NCBI RefSeq assembly: GCF_947632445.1
Contig: NZ_CANRPM010000003.1
Span: forward strand, 1 to 64,000
Source: an uncultured Bacteroides sp.
Lineage (GTDB): Bacteria > Bacteroidota > Bacteroidia > Bacteroidales > Bacteroidaceae
Length of the DNA stretch: 64,000 nucleotides
Direction: 5' to 3'
Below the pieces are notes generated by a model, which saw only the letters and a list, made by a program, of their open reading frames with translations, did not search any database and was not told the DNA's origin. Each line of letters opens with the position of its first letter. Position 1 is the stretch's first letter. A program made the translations under genes and the position numbers. Below, piece by piece: positions 1 through 9,843 of this stretch.

Positions 1-11
1 TTCATACAAAA

Positions 12-72
12 AAACTGTGTTAGCAAAGTTAATATTTTATTTCTTCTCTTTGCTGACACAGTTTAATTTACA
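12..72. repeat. Terminal-inverted-repeat pair or mini-IS relic
   Basis: aaactgtgttagcaaag (12-28) is the inverted complement (one mismatch) of ctttgctgacacagttt (48-64). The motif tgacacagttta.tttaca recurs at 292-312. Confidence 0.5.
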
Positions 73-81
73 TCCTTTATA

Positions 82-210
82 GCCCTTGAAAAACTGGTTT
101 ATCTTGCATACCGCAATATACGGAAGAAGTGGACCATGCCACTGGCTAACTGGGCTACAATCTCGCAACAATTAGCCATAAAGTTTGGAGAGCGATTTAA
201 ATTATTGTAA
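82..210 (+). pseudogene. 3' fragment of an IS256-family (Transposase_mut) transposase
   Basis: In-frame translation ALEKLVYLAYRNIRKKWTMPLANWATISQQLAIKFGERFKLL* resembles the C-terminus of IS256-family transposases. The rest of the gene is absent. Confidence 0.7.
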
Positions 211-308
211 TTTTACGCTCGTCGGAACGGGTGGTCCCGCCCCTTGGCGCTGGCCGTTCCCCGACCGATGAGTTCTCTACTGAGAAATAATGCGTGACAC
301 AGTTTATT

Positions 309-878
309 TTACACTACCCTCTTGAGCTGTTTGAACAAATCCCAGATAATGATACCTGCCGCCACCGATACGTTCAGCGAATGCTTGGTACCGTATTGAG
401 GAATTTCAATACAACCATCACTATGATCTATCACTTCCTGTTGAACACCTTTTACCTCGTTTCCCAATACTACGGCATACCTTTTTCCCTGCTCCAACCG
501 TATGTTTTCCAACATAATACTATTTTCAGTCTGCTCCACTGAATAAACAATATATCCTTTTTGACGGAGGTTATCAACAGCTTCTATCGCATTATCAACA
601 TACTTCCAGTCTACTGTAAATTCGGCACCCAATGCTGTCTTATGTATTTCAGGATGAGGAGGAACAGCCGCGATGCCACACAGATAGATACACTCTACAC
701 GAAAAGCATCGGATGTGCGAAAGACTGAACCGATATTGTGCAAACTACGTACATTGTCAAGCACTACAACCAAAGGCAATTTATCCGCCTTCTTGAACTC
801 TTCGGCACTGATGCGGTTCAGTTCGGTAATCTTCAATTTGCGATGCTCCATACCATTTTGTTTTATATTCCATGCCAA
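309..878 (-). CDS. TrmH/SpoU-family RNA 2'-O-methyltransferase (start probably at 851)
   Basis: LDNVRSLHNIGSVFRTSDAF, VLGNEVKGV and IPQYGTKHSLNVSVAAGI are SpoU motifs. Confidence 0.9.
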   Translation of the reverse strand: MAWNIKQNGMEHRKLKITELNRISAEEFKKADKLPLVVVLDNVRSLHNIGSVFRTSDAFRVECIYLCGIAAVPPHPEIHKTALGAEFTVDWKYVDNAIEAVDNLRQKGYIVYSVEQTENSIMLENIRLEQGKRYAVVLGNEVKGVQQEVIDHSDGCIEIPQYGTKHSLNVSVAAGIIIWDLFKQLKRVV

Positions 879-1311
879 AGATACTTCTTTCCGTTCATAT
901 AGCAGTTAATAACCGTTGAAAACATGTGGAAACCGGAGGAAAAGAAAATGAAAACTTTTCCTTGCATAATTCAAAAGAAACCATATACACCCTGAATTAT
1001 GAATATCACAAAAAAGTTAGCATTTACTTTTAAAGCAATCTTAAACAGATTTTTCAGCATCACTCATACGGGCAATCACTCAAAAGTTATTAACTTTGCA
1101 ACCTATAAACAGAAAGTTAATACAAAACAAAAGAATGCTTATTTTCAAAAACTAATCTCTTTCCTGCCCGTTGATAAACATGGGATAAACGGACAGAAGA
1201 GACTAATAACTTCATAAACAAGAAAAATCGTATTTATTTGTCCACAGTATTAACCGCTTATCATTAGTATTATAGAGACTTTTAAGAAAAAAGAATAATA
1301 AAATATTTATT

Positions 1312-2250
1312 ATGAATCATCTCATAGAAGCTATCAATCGACTGAAGAGAGAGAAGAACGCCCTGATCATGGGGCACTACTACCAACGGAGTGAAATACA
1401 GGAGATCGCCGACTACATAGGCGACAGCTTGGCGTTGGCTCAACAGGCCGCCAAGACAACAGCCGACATCATTGTGATGTGCGGTGTTCATTTCATGGGC
1501 GAAACGGCCAAGGTGCTCTGTCCTGACAAGAAGGTATTGGTACCCGACATGGCTGCCGGCTGTTCATTGGCTGACAGCTGTCCTGCCGATGCGTTTGAAA
1601 AGTTTGTTAAAGAACATCCGGGCTATACGGTTATTTCTTACGTCAATACTACAGCCGCCGTCAAGGCATTGACCGATGTAGTTGTCACTTCTACCAATGC
1701 CCGTCAGATTGTAGAAAGCTTCCCTAAAGATGAGAAAATCATTTTTGGGCCCGATAGAAACTTGGGTAGCTATATCAATTCCGTGACTGGCCGCAATATG
1801 TTGATATGGGATGGAGCCTGCCATGTACACGAGCAATTCTCAGTTGAAAAGATGATTGAAATCAAGAAACAGCATCCCCAAGCTATTATATTGGCTCATC
1901 CTGAATGTAAGGGCGCCGTGCTGAAGCTGGCCGATGTCATTGGTTCGACTGCTGCTCTGCTAAAGTATGCTGTAGCTTCTCCCGAAAAAGAATATATCGT
2001 GGCTACTGAATCAGGTATCTTGCACGAGATGCGCAAAAAGTGTCCGCAGACCACTTTTATTCCTGCTCCTCCTATGGACAGCACTTGTGGATGTAATGAA
2101 TGTAACTTCATGCGTCTGAACACGCTGGAAAAGCTTTATAATTGTCTGAAGGATGAAACTCCTGAAATTACGGTCGATCCTGCTATTGCCGAAAAGGCGG
2201 TTCGTCCCATTAAACGCATGCTTGATATATCGGCACAGTTGGGATTATGA
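1312..2250 (+). CDS. nadA: Quinolinate synthase
   Basis: LIMGHYYQRSEIQEIADYIGDSLALAQ, CGVHFMGETAKVL and TFIPAPPMDSTCGCNECNFMRLNTL match NadA. Confidence 0.95.
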   Translation: MNHLIEAINRLKREKNALIMGHYYQRSEIQEIADYIGDSLALAQQAAKTTADIIVMCGVHFMGETAKVLCPDKKVLVPDMAAGCSLADSCPADAFEKFVKEHPGYTVISYVNTTAAVKALTDVVVTSTNARQIVESFPKDEKIIFGPDRNLGSYINSVTGRNMLIWDGACHVHEQFSVEKMIEIKKQHPQAIILAHPECKGAVLKLADVIGSTAALLKYAVASPEKEYIVATESGILHEMRKKCPQTTFIPAPPMDSTCGCNECNFMRLNTLEKLYNCLKDETPEITVDPAIAEKAVRPIKRMLDISAQLGL

Positions 2251-2282
2251 TTTTCTGAAAAAGCTGTAATTCACAAAGAAAC

Positions 2283-2327
2283 TGCGCTTCTAAAGTCAGA
2301 TGAAGAACTTTGGATGCGCAGTTTTTT
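2283..2327 (+). terminator. Intrinsic terminator downstream of nadA
   Basis: aactgcgc ... gcgcagttttttt stem followed by a T run. Confidence 0.7.
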
Positions 2328-2499
2328 TGTATCTATATTGTTATCAACAAATGTTGCATAGAACAATATAATAACCTATATTTGCGGTATAAAATATGTG
2401 CTTTGCAACAAATAATCATCCATAAAATGATAATTTCACGATATAAATACCTACATGTTCATATTATCGGTCGATATGGTTCACTCTATCCGATTGGTC

Positions 2500-3012
2500 T
2501 TAATAGAGAATTTGGTGCTTTTGAGAATCTTGGGTATAGTCGAGGTACTTTAAAGTTGGTAGGATATACGCTTGTAGCCCTTTATTCATCTTATATGTTA
2601 CATATAATTGTATATAACGCTTTAATGCGTCTTCTGGAACATCGTGCCCGAATAAATAGATGTCTGGCTTAGATCGTTTTTCTTTGGTTTCTTCTTTAAT
2701 CTTGATGTTGTATGGCTCATATCCATAAACACTATAAGGTCCATAACTTTTTTTATACTCCCAAGTATATGGAAAGGAATCACCGAAGACCCCTTCTTTG
2801 TATTCTGATAGGATGTCATTCAATCTTCTTCTAAAAATCAAACACTTGATTAATTTATATATCAGACATACTCCGACTGTTACTGACAGCCAAAGCCAAA
2901 CAGGACAATTGTAGTTCCATAACCATTTTTTTGTAATGGGATAAAAAATTCCAGATGCAATTAAACTGCTAATTACACCAATAATCACACCTTTGATGGT
3001 TTCTTTATTCAT
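2500..3012 (-). CDS. Small membrane protein with two predicted TM helices, last gene of the defence-type operon
   Basis: Hydrophobic segments GVIIGVISSLIASGIFYP and LWLSVTVGVCLIYKLIKCLIF. The start lies 5 nt after the methylase stop. Confidence 0.6.
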   Translation of the reverse strand: MNKETIKGVIIGVISSLIASGIFYPITKKWLWNYNCPVWLWLSVTVGVCLIYKLIKCLIFRRRLNDILSEYKEGVFGDSFPYTWEYKKSYGPYSVYGYEPYNIKIKEETKEKRSKPDIYLFGHDVPEDALKRYIQLYVTYKMNKGLQAYILPTLKYLDYTQDSQKHQILY

Positions 3013-3017
3013 AGTTG

Positions 3018-6000
3018 TTATAAATTAAAGTTTTCGTATTCTTCACGGGTTATGGGGGTGGCGGGGTCGATGATTTTCACTTCGTCATAAGTAAGTCCAT
3101 ATAGTCGATAAACCATCAAATCTATTTTGCTTTTATAGTCGGAAATATCAGTATCTGGGTTCTCTTGTTTAAAACCTATAATAGTTTTAACCAAATCAAT
3201 ATATGGACTTTGGTTTTCCGGTATAATAACTGGTAACGACTTTAACTTTTGCAGTTTTACTTGTGGAAATACCCGTCCTTCCTCTTTTACATTGTTCTCA
3301 TATAATTTGCGTATATACTTTGAATTCAGCAATGCACATAGATATTCATAGGAAACAATCGATTTGAATTCCGATTTAATTATTCCTCCTTGAATACTTC
3401 TGCCGAACCATACCCCTCTATAATCAATAGTGCAGATTGGATATGGAGCAGTCTGTCGCCATATCAATTTAGGAGAAATACTGAAATATTCAGAATTTAA
3501 TATAATCCTTTCGTTAGACGCGAGAGAAATATTTGGTCTGACATATCTTTCTATTTTGTTTGCAACAAAAAATTCATCAATATCAGCACCTTTCCAGAAC
3601 ATTATGTGTTCATCAGATTCTTTCGTTCCTTCATACAACAAACGTGAACTTAAATCAGATTTACCCTTTTGTGCCAAACCTACTTTAACACGTTGATAAT
3701 TAATTCCTGCATCTTTCATGTTGAGGATTTCTTCCAGTAGAAATTCATTATCTCGTTTCTCTCTAATATCACGAATAAAAATGTGATTTGCTGTCGATTG
3801 GAAATTTTGCTGTTGTATTATTGTATAGGAAATACGCTCAATGGCAGTCTTAATATTCTCCTCCTTTGTTAAATCAGCAAAAAATACACAATTGTTTTTA
3901 TTTCTTGCTTTTTGGACAAGCGATATAGCGGTTGGAACTACCGCCTCGAAAACATCTTCACCCAAATCGTTCAATATCAAAATGTTATTTTCAAGTAATA
4001 AATCTCTGATATCCTGGTAACGAGGTTGGCGCAAAAATGTATTTGGAGTAATGAAACATAATGCTCCATTATTCTGTAATAAACTTAATGACCTATCAAA
4101 AAAGAACTTATATACATCAATATACCCATGAGATGTACGAGGATATGTTTTTTTTAGAATTTCTGCGGAGGCGTCGATATTAGCTCCATACGGTGGATTG
4201 CCGATAACAATATCGAAACCTCCTTTTTGAAAAACGTCGGCAAAATAGAGGTGCCACAGGAAGAAAGGTTTGTTGTTGTCGGCTATCCGATCGACTGCTT
4301 CACGCACCGCCGGCGTGTTGCCGCTACATATCACGATATGCTCTTTGACCAGCGTGTCAATCTCCCGTTTCAACTGTTCCTTCTGTTCGTGTTTTTCAGG
4401 CGAATAGTACAGCCGCATCAACCGCTGAATTTCGGCAATGGAATCCTGCTCCAGCTCGAATACAAGTCGTATCTGTATGTCGTTCGCCGAAGGCTGGGTT
4501 GCCCGTTTGCTTGTCTTGCCGTCTTTGTTTATAGGGAGGAGACGGCTTAAATCATAACCCATAAAACTTTCCAGTAGCGAATTGCCCTGCATAATCTTAT
4601 AGTCGAGGTTGGGCAGGGCTTGCGGTCTATCTTCATCGACAACCAGCGACAGCCAGAAACGCAGACGGGCAATATCCACCGCGCCCTGTTCGATGTCCAC
4701 GCCGTAGATGTTGTTCTGAATAATCTCGCGCTTCACCTCTGCGGGAGAGAATGCGGTGTTTGCCTTTGTAAAACCGTAAAGCAGTTGGCGGGAGTGGTAC
4801 AGCACATTCAGTACGCCCATGGGAAATGCGCCCGAACCGATAGCCGGGTCGCAGACCTTAACCTCCGACAGCCATTTGGTGAACTGCACTGCGGTCGCTT
4901 TGTCTTGCAGCTCTTTATCCACTTCGCCGTTCCGAATCAGATGTTCAATGACTTCGGCATATCGGGCATCAGGCTCGTGTGTTTTCAGATACTGTATGAT
5001 GCTCTCGCGACTCATATATTGCACAATCTCCTTCGGCGTATAGAACGCGCCCTTGTCCTTATTGTCTTCGAGCAGGTTCTCGAAGATATGCCCCAGCATC
5101 TCGGGGTCGATACCCACCTCGTTGTCATCGGGGTCGTTCTCGTCGATAGTAAAGTTATAGGTGTCGAAGAAGTCGAAGAGAGCTGCAAAGTACTCTTTGG
5201 GAAATACCGATTTACATTTGTCTATTTCGTCCTGCTCGAACAAGCCGCCATTCAGATAGGGGATATTTTCCCAACCGGGAATCAGCGAGAAATCCCAACC
5301 GTTTTTCTCGGCGTGGGCTATCCGCTCCGCTTTGGGCGTATTCAACAGCCCGAAGAACATGGGTTCCAGTACGCGGTCGAGAAAATCGGACTGTACGTCT
5401 GCCGCCGCATGGGCGAACAGGTCGCTCATGTAACGGTAGTTGCCGTCGAGCCATCCCTTGCGTTGGACGAAATAGAGAAAGACGATGCGCCCCAGCATCT
5501 TCTTGACGTAATCACGAATCGCCTTGCCGTTGTCCGAGAAATCCTGAAAACTCCGGCGCATTTCGGGATTTTCATTAAGGAACTTGCAGAACTTCTGGTA
5601 CTGTCCTTTGTATTCGTCGAAAAAGGCTTTATTGAGAATCTCTACGGCGAAACGCGATGTCAAATCATCGGCGTCCTTTACGCGGCTTCTCTTTTTCAGA
5701 TAGTCGTCGGGCGTGCGGTGTGCCACGCCCTCTCCGAGATAGTAGGAGTAGCGGCGAGGATTGGAGTAGCCGTGTTGTATCTTTCCATCTTTCGTTTCGC
5801 GCAAATCAATGGAAATGAGCGAGAAACGATAATTTGCCCCGTTCTCCTCCGGCACGAACAGCACCAACGCCCTGCGTTCGCGTTTATTATCCATGAAACG
5901 GAAAATCTCTTTCGACAAGCCGACGCGGGCATCGTTAGGGGAAGTGTGGCGGGCTTCGTACACCGCAAGTCTGAGCGACGGACAAGTCCCCAGTTTGGTA

Positions 6001-6137
6001 ATCGCTTTGATATATTTGGTTTTCTCCTGTTTTTCCACTTCCGGGTCGGTTGTAAAGGAAACATCTTCCGGCAGAAATTCATTTTGCAGGAACTTCATAA
6101 ATTCGTCCCGATTGTACTTTTTGCTAAAATCCATCAT
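3018..6137 (-). CDS. Eco57I/type IIG-like adenine-specific DNA methyltransferase
   Basis: Motif I VCDPAIGSGAFPMGVLNVL, motif IV DIVIGNPPYGAN, and GHIFENLLEDNKDKGAFYTPKEIVQYM. ~1039 aa. Confidence 0.9.
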   Translation of the reverse strand: MMDFSKKYNRDEFMKFLQNEFLPEDVSFTTDPEVEKQEKTKYIKAITKLGTCPSLRLAVYEARHTSPNDARVGLSKEIFRFMDNKRERRALVLFVPEENGANYRFSLISIDLRETKDGKIQHGYSNPRRYSYYLGEGVAHRTPDDYLKKRSRVKDADDLTSRFAVEILNKAFFDEYKGQYQKFCKFLNENPEMRRSFQDFSDNGKAIRDYVKKMLGRIVFLYFVQRKGWLDGNYRYMSDLFAHAAADVQSDFLDRVLEPMFFGLLNTPKAERIAHAEKNGWDFSLIPGWENIPYLNGGLFEQDEIDKCKSVFPKEYFAALFDFFDTYNFTIDENDPDDNEVGIDPEMLGHIFENLLEDNKDKGAFYTPKEIVQYMSRESIIQYLKTHEPDARYAEVIEHLIRNGEVDKELQDKATAVQFTKWLSEVKVCDPAIGSGAFPMGVLNVLYHSRQLLYGFTKANTAFSPAEVKREIIQNNIYGVDIEQGAVDIARLRFWLSLVVDEDRPQALPNLDYKIMQGNSLLESFMGYDLSRLLPINKDGKTSKRATQPSANDIQIRLVFELEQDSIAEIQRLMRLYYSPEKHEQKEQLKREIDTLVKEHIVICSGNTPAVREAVDRIADNNKPFFLWHLYFADVFQKGGFDIVIGNPPYGANIDASAEILKKTYPRTSHGYIDVYKFFFDRSLSLLQNNGALCFITPNTFLRQPRYQDIRDLLLENNILILNDLGEDVFEAVVPTAISLVQKARNKNNCVFFADLTKEENIKTAIERISYTIIQQQNFQSTANHIFIRDIREKRDNEFLLEEILNMKDAGINYQRVKVGLAQKGKSDLSSRLLYEGTKESDEHIMFWKGADIDEFFVANKIERYVRPNISLASNERIILNSEYFSISPKLIWRQTAPYPICTIDYRGVWFGRSIQGGIIKSEFKSIVSYEYLCALLNSKYIRKLYENNVKEEGRVFPQVKLQKLKSLPVIIPENQSPYIDLVKTIIGFKQENPDTDISDYKSKIDLMVYRLYGLTYDEVKIIDPATPITREEYENFNL

Positions 6138-6145
6138 AATTCCTG

Positions 6146-9100
6146 TTATTTGAGTTGTTCGGCGAGAATCAACGTTTCATCGCCCTCCGATACTTTGTTT
6201 ATTTTTGTTCTTACACGATTCAAATACTCCTGCGAGATTCGTTCCGTCACCTTGTCGGCACTCTTGGTCGTCTGCTTATTGATGAAGCGAATTTCCTCGC
6301 CGGTCAGACCGCCGTCGTCGAGCACCTTCAACAGATCTTCCAGATAATCTTGGGGCAGCACCTTATTCTCTATCCACAGGTCGATTCTGTCGCGTGCCTT
6401 TATCTGCGACTTTTCGTATTCATCGGACTTTCCGCTCTGGAACAGCCGCCTCTTTACGTGCTGATACACTTTGTCGTACCCCTTATCCATCGCTACGGGT
6501 TCTTCCGACTCTTCGGCTTCGAACAGACTGAATGCCTGCTCTGCCGTCAGCATGACGGGCGGTTCGTCGGTGTCGGCACCTATCTTGAATACGAAGTCGT
6601 TGCCTTTTTTGCCGAACAGCAGCATTCCCTTGTGCGTTTTTTCGACCACTCTGCCAATCCGTGCACGGTGCGGTATGGCGAGTGCCTCCTTACACACTTC
6701 CGTCTCTTTTAGTTGGTTCAGCAGGTTGCGGTATTTCGTGTCCCACGAACGTTCCTCGCTCTTGGCAAGTTCCTCCATATACTGCTTCTTGAAATAGGCA
6801 TTCGGTTCTTCGTCGGCGGTCAGTACCCGGGTATCTTCGCCCATAATGGCATGAATCATCCTCATTTTTAGCGTGGAAATCTGCTTCGTGTGCGTCTCGG
6901 CTTCGCCTATATCCGTCGGGAAGAAGTTGTAGATATAGAGCTTGTCGAACATCTTTTTATTGATGCGGTTGATACGCCCGATACGCTGTATTACCCGTGT
7001 GGGATTATACGGAATGTCGTAGTTGAAAATGGTGCCCGCCCGATGCAGATTATACCCTTCGGATATGGCATCGGTGGCTATCAATATCTGGTAGTCGTTG
7101 CGCTGGTACTGCGGCTTTATGCCGGCATCGAAGTTGGTGCGGATAATCTCTTTGTTCGTCGGCGAAGCATCTTTGGAGGTGTATTTGAATACGCCCAAAT
7201 TATTATCCGCCAACTCTTTACCCAGATAGTCGGCTGTATCGGCGAACTCCGTGAACACGATAATCTTTCGCACAGGGTCTTCCTCGCGCAGCTTTTTCAG
7301 CAGCTGGCGGAAAGTGTCGAGTTTGTAGTCGAACTGAATGTCGTATCGGGTGCTTTTTCCCGTCGTAACTTCCGTAAACCATTCGCTGCGAATCTTTTTC
7401 AGCAGAGCCAAATCTGTCTCGATATCCTTGACAAAGTCATCGCGCCGGATATACTTCATGTCGATTTCAAAGAATCCGCGCTCCTGGTATTTCTCGAATA
7501 TTTCGGATATTTCCTCAAGGTCCTCGTCGTTGGTCGATTTATAAAACGCATCAACATCGGGCAGGGTACCCTTTTTATACACGGGTACTTTATTGCTCTT
7601 TTCTATCCATTTCAATATGTGCTCCGACGATTCAATCATTGCATTGAGCGATTTGCGGAAAGCTGCTGTCGAACTTTCATAACGGCGCACCAACATACGG
7701 CGCATAAAGTCGGATACATTGCTTTGGCGACCCATTAACATACCCAAGTCCGTGCCCATTTTCTCCTCCAATTCCTTGCTGAATTTGTCGCGCAGCGCCT
7801 TGTCCTTTACAACATAGTCGGTCGGCTTGTATCGCGCTCCTTTATAGTAGCAGAAATCCGGCTTGTTTTTGTTTTTCTTTATCTCCTCCTCGTCTGGCGA
7901 TATTTGACTGAGCGTCCGAAGATACAAATCCCGAATGTTGCCCAAATCGTATTCCAATTGAACGGGCGGTTCGGGAATAGTCGGCGTAATATGCTGCCGC
8001 TTCAAATCCTCGCGATATTCCGGTATCTCTTGGAGGTCGAGACGCGACCGGCGCACCACTAACGGCGAGATGATCGAACGGATGCTTTTGGCAATGTCAT
8101 CTGCCTCTGCTTTGATGTCGTCAGGCGATGGCGACGTTTTCTTGTGCCGGGTATCTGTCAACTGTTTGTAACGCGATATCAACTCCTTGAACGTTATGCC
8201 CAAATTCTCAACGGTTTTAAGCGTGGATTTACTCGGTATCTGAAAGAGTTTAAGCATCGCATAAATATCATCCGGTCGGTTGTTGAACGGCGTGGCGGTC
8301 AGCAGCATCACCTTGTTGCCCATACAGAGGTCATGCAGCAGGCTGTAATCCAGCGTATATTCGTTTCTGAACTTGTGCGCCTCATCGACAATAATCAAGA
8401 ACTTCTTCTGCGGCTGGACAATCATTTTGTAATGGTTGATGGCATCTTCTATCTTGCCGGTACTAAACACGGTCGCTGTAAGTCCGAACTGGTCTTTATA
8501 CTCTTCCCATTGGGACTTCAGGTGCGGAGGGCTGATGACAATGGTACGCAACCGCAAATTGCGTGCAACGGTCGCTGCGATGATACTCTTGCCAAGCCCC
8601 ACCACATCAGAGATAATGACGCCTTCGTGGTTTCGGATGGAATTCAATGCCAGTTGTACCGCATCGACCTGATATTTCAGATTCATATATGCACCGTTGG
8701 TGATATCGCTCGGTGTCAGGATATTCTCATCTGTCGGTATGTTGAAGTATTCGTGCAGTACACGTATAAACATCTTGTACGGGGAGTAGAGTTTTTCATA
8801 CCAGATATGTTTGATAACCTTGTCTTTGAATTCATTGAGATGTTCTGCATCGACAATCGCAACAGATGTCTGCCACAGTTCGTCAAATACGGCCTTACCC
8901 TCTGTGTAGTTCGCCTTATCACGCAATATGACGTTCAACTCCAAGCGGTTCTTTAACCCTTCATGCGACAAGTTGCTCGAACCGGTAATCAACGTACCCG
9001 GGAATGTGCCGCAGACGGTGTCGGCTTCCCGATTTTGAAACAGGTAGAGTTTGGCATGATTCGGTTCTAATGTCTTGCGTATTTCCAATGTTCCGTTTTC

Positions 9101-9451
9101 GATTTTTTCCAAGAACAGACGGAATTTGGCGGTCTGCTCTTCGGAATCGAAGAAATCCGTATTGTTATATATATCGACAAAACCTTCGTATAAATCGTTG
9201 CGTACCTGATCACGCGATTTATTCGGAGTCGTAAAATTTTCGACCTCTTTGATGCCGTTTATGATGTTACGCTCTACCTCTAAACCGACAAGAACTTTGA
9301 GATTGACATTTCTCAAGTTCTCATGCAGTTCGCCAAAGCCGGAGAAATAGAAGTAGCCCACCAAAAAGTAGGCATTATCGCATTTCGACAGAATCGAATT
9401 GATAATCTCCGACAATACAAGTTCCTTGTTCGTTATGAATTGTACATCCAT
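6146..9451 (-). CDS. Phospholipase-D-like nuclease domain fused to a SNF2/DEAD-type helicase
   Basis: PLD-like HAKLYLF...GSSNLSHEGL; Walker A DVVGLGKSIIAATVARN; DEAH box IIVDEAHKFRN; helicase motif VI RVIQRIGRINRINKK. Confidence 0.9.
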   Translation of the reverse strand: MDVQFITNKELVLSEIINSILSKCDNAYFLVGYFYFSGFGELHENLRNVNLKVLVGLEVERNIINGIKEVENFTTPNKSRDQVRNDLYEGFVDIYNNTDFFDSEEQTAKFRLFLEKIENGTLEIRKTLEPNHAKLYLFQNREADTVCGTFPGTLITGSSNLSHEGLKNRLELNVILRDKANYTEGKAVFDELWQTSVAIVDAEHLNEFKDKVIKHIWYEKLYSPYKMFIRVLHEYFNIPTDENILTPSDITNGAYMNLKYQVDAVQLALNSIRNHEGVIISDVVGLGKSIIAATVARNLRLRTIVISPPHLKSQWEEYKDQFGLTATVFSTGKIEDAINHYKMIVQPQKKFLIIVDEAHKFRNEYTLDYSLLHDLCMGNKVMLLTATPFNNRPDDIYAMLKLFQIPSKSTLKTVENLGITFKELISRYKQLTDTRHKKTSPSPDDIKAEADDIAKSIRSIISPLVVRRSRLDLQEIPEYREDLKRQHITPTIPEPPVQLEYDLGNIRDLYLRTLSQISPDEEEIKKNKNKPDFCYYKGARYKPTDYVVKDKALRDKFSKELEEKMGTDLGMLMGRQSNVSDFMRRMLVRRYESSTAAFRKSLNAMIESSEHILKWIEKSNKVPVYKKGTLPDVDAFYKSTNDEDLEEISEIFEKYQERGFFEIDMKYIRRDDFVKDIETDLALLKKIRSEWFTEVTTGKSTRYDIQFDYKLDTFRQLLKKLREEDPVRKIIVFTEFADTADYLGKELADNNLGVFKYTSKDASPTNKEIIRTNFDAGIKPQYQRNDYQILIATDAISEGYNLHRAGTIFNYDIPYNPTRVIQRIGRINRINKKMFDKLYIYNFFPTDIGEAETHTKQISTLKMRMIHAIMGEDTRVLTADEEPNAYFKKQYMEELAKSEERSWDTKYRNLLNQLKETEVCKEALAIPHRARIGRVVEKTHKGMLLFGKKGNDFVFKIGADTDEPPVMLTAEQAFSLFEAEESEEPVAMDKGYDKVYQHVKRRLFQSGKSDEYEKSQIKARDRIDLWIENKVLPQDYLEDLLKVLDDGGLTGEEIRFINKQTTKSADKVTERISQEYLNRVRTKINKVSEGDETLILAEQLK

Positions 9452-9464
9452 GTGCTCTGCCGTT

Positions 9465-9668
9465 TTAACGTTCGTTTTTGTCGGTTATAAGATCTTTTAT
9501 ATCGACCTGCAAAATCTCGGCAATCTGCAACAATACTTCCAAACTCGGCTGAATACGGTTGCAAGCGTATGCGTTCACTATCCCGAAACTCTTGCCCAGA
9601 CGTTTGGCAAGCCATGTCTGAGAGATGCCCCGCTCCTCCAATACGGGCTTTATCCTGTTAAGCTTCAT
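9465..9668 (-). CDS. XRE-family HTH regulator (controller-like) leading the defence operon
   Basis: ISQTWLAKRLGKSFGIVNAYACNRIQPSLEVLLQIAEILQVDIKDLI is a classic XRE HTH. It sits 13 nt upstream of the helicase. Confidence 0.9.
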   Translation of the reverse strand: MKLNRIKPVLEERGISQTWLAKRLGKSFGIVNAYACNRIQPSLEVLLQIAEILQVDIKDLITDKNER

Positions 9669-9690
9669 AATAAAATCTATTTATGGCATA

Positions 9691-9698
9691 CAAAAGTA
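9691..9698 (-). promoter_or_regulatory. -7 element (TACTTTTG) of the XRE-led operon
   Basis: Matches Bacteroides TAnnTTTG about 23 bp upstream of the XRE start. No clear -33 seen. Confidence 0.4.
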
Positions 9699-9843
9699 GT
9701 CAATAATGTTGGATAATACCTTGTTGCAGACGAAAAGTTTGGAAAAGTTTCAACAGTCCGAACTTTTGAATGTCAGTCGTCGAAATAGTCGTTACCGATT
9801 CCTGCCGAATGTTTGGTCGCGAAGCCGCTATTCGATTCTGCCG

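Noticed and set aside
4620-6347. 575-aa ORF on the plus strand
   Set aside because: Antisense to the methylase and XRE/helicase operon coding sequence, whose strand has clear catalytic motifs; typical spurious antisense ORF in codon-biased DNA.
6890-7738. 282-aa plus-strand ORF inside the helicase gene
   Set aside because: Antisense to the helicase; no recognisable domain.
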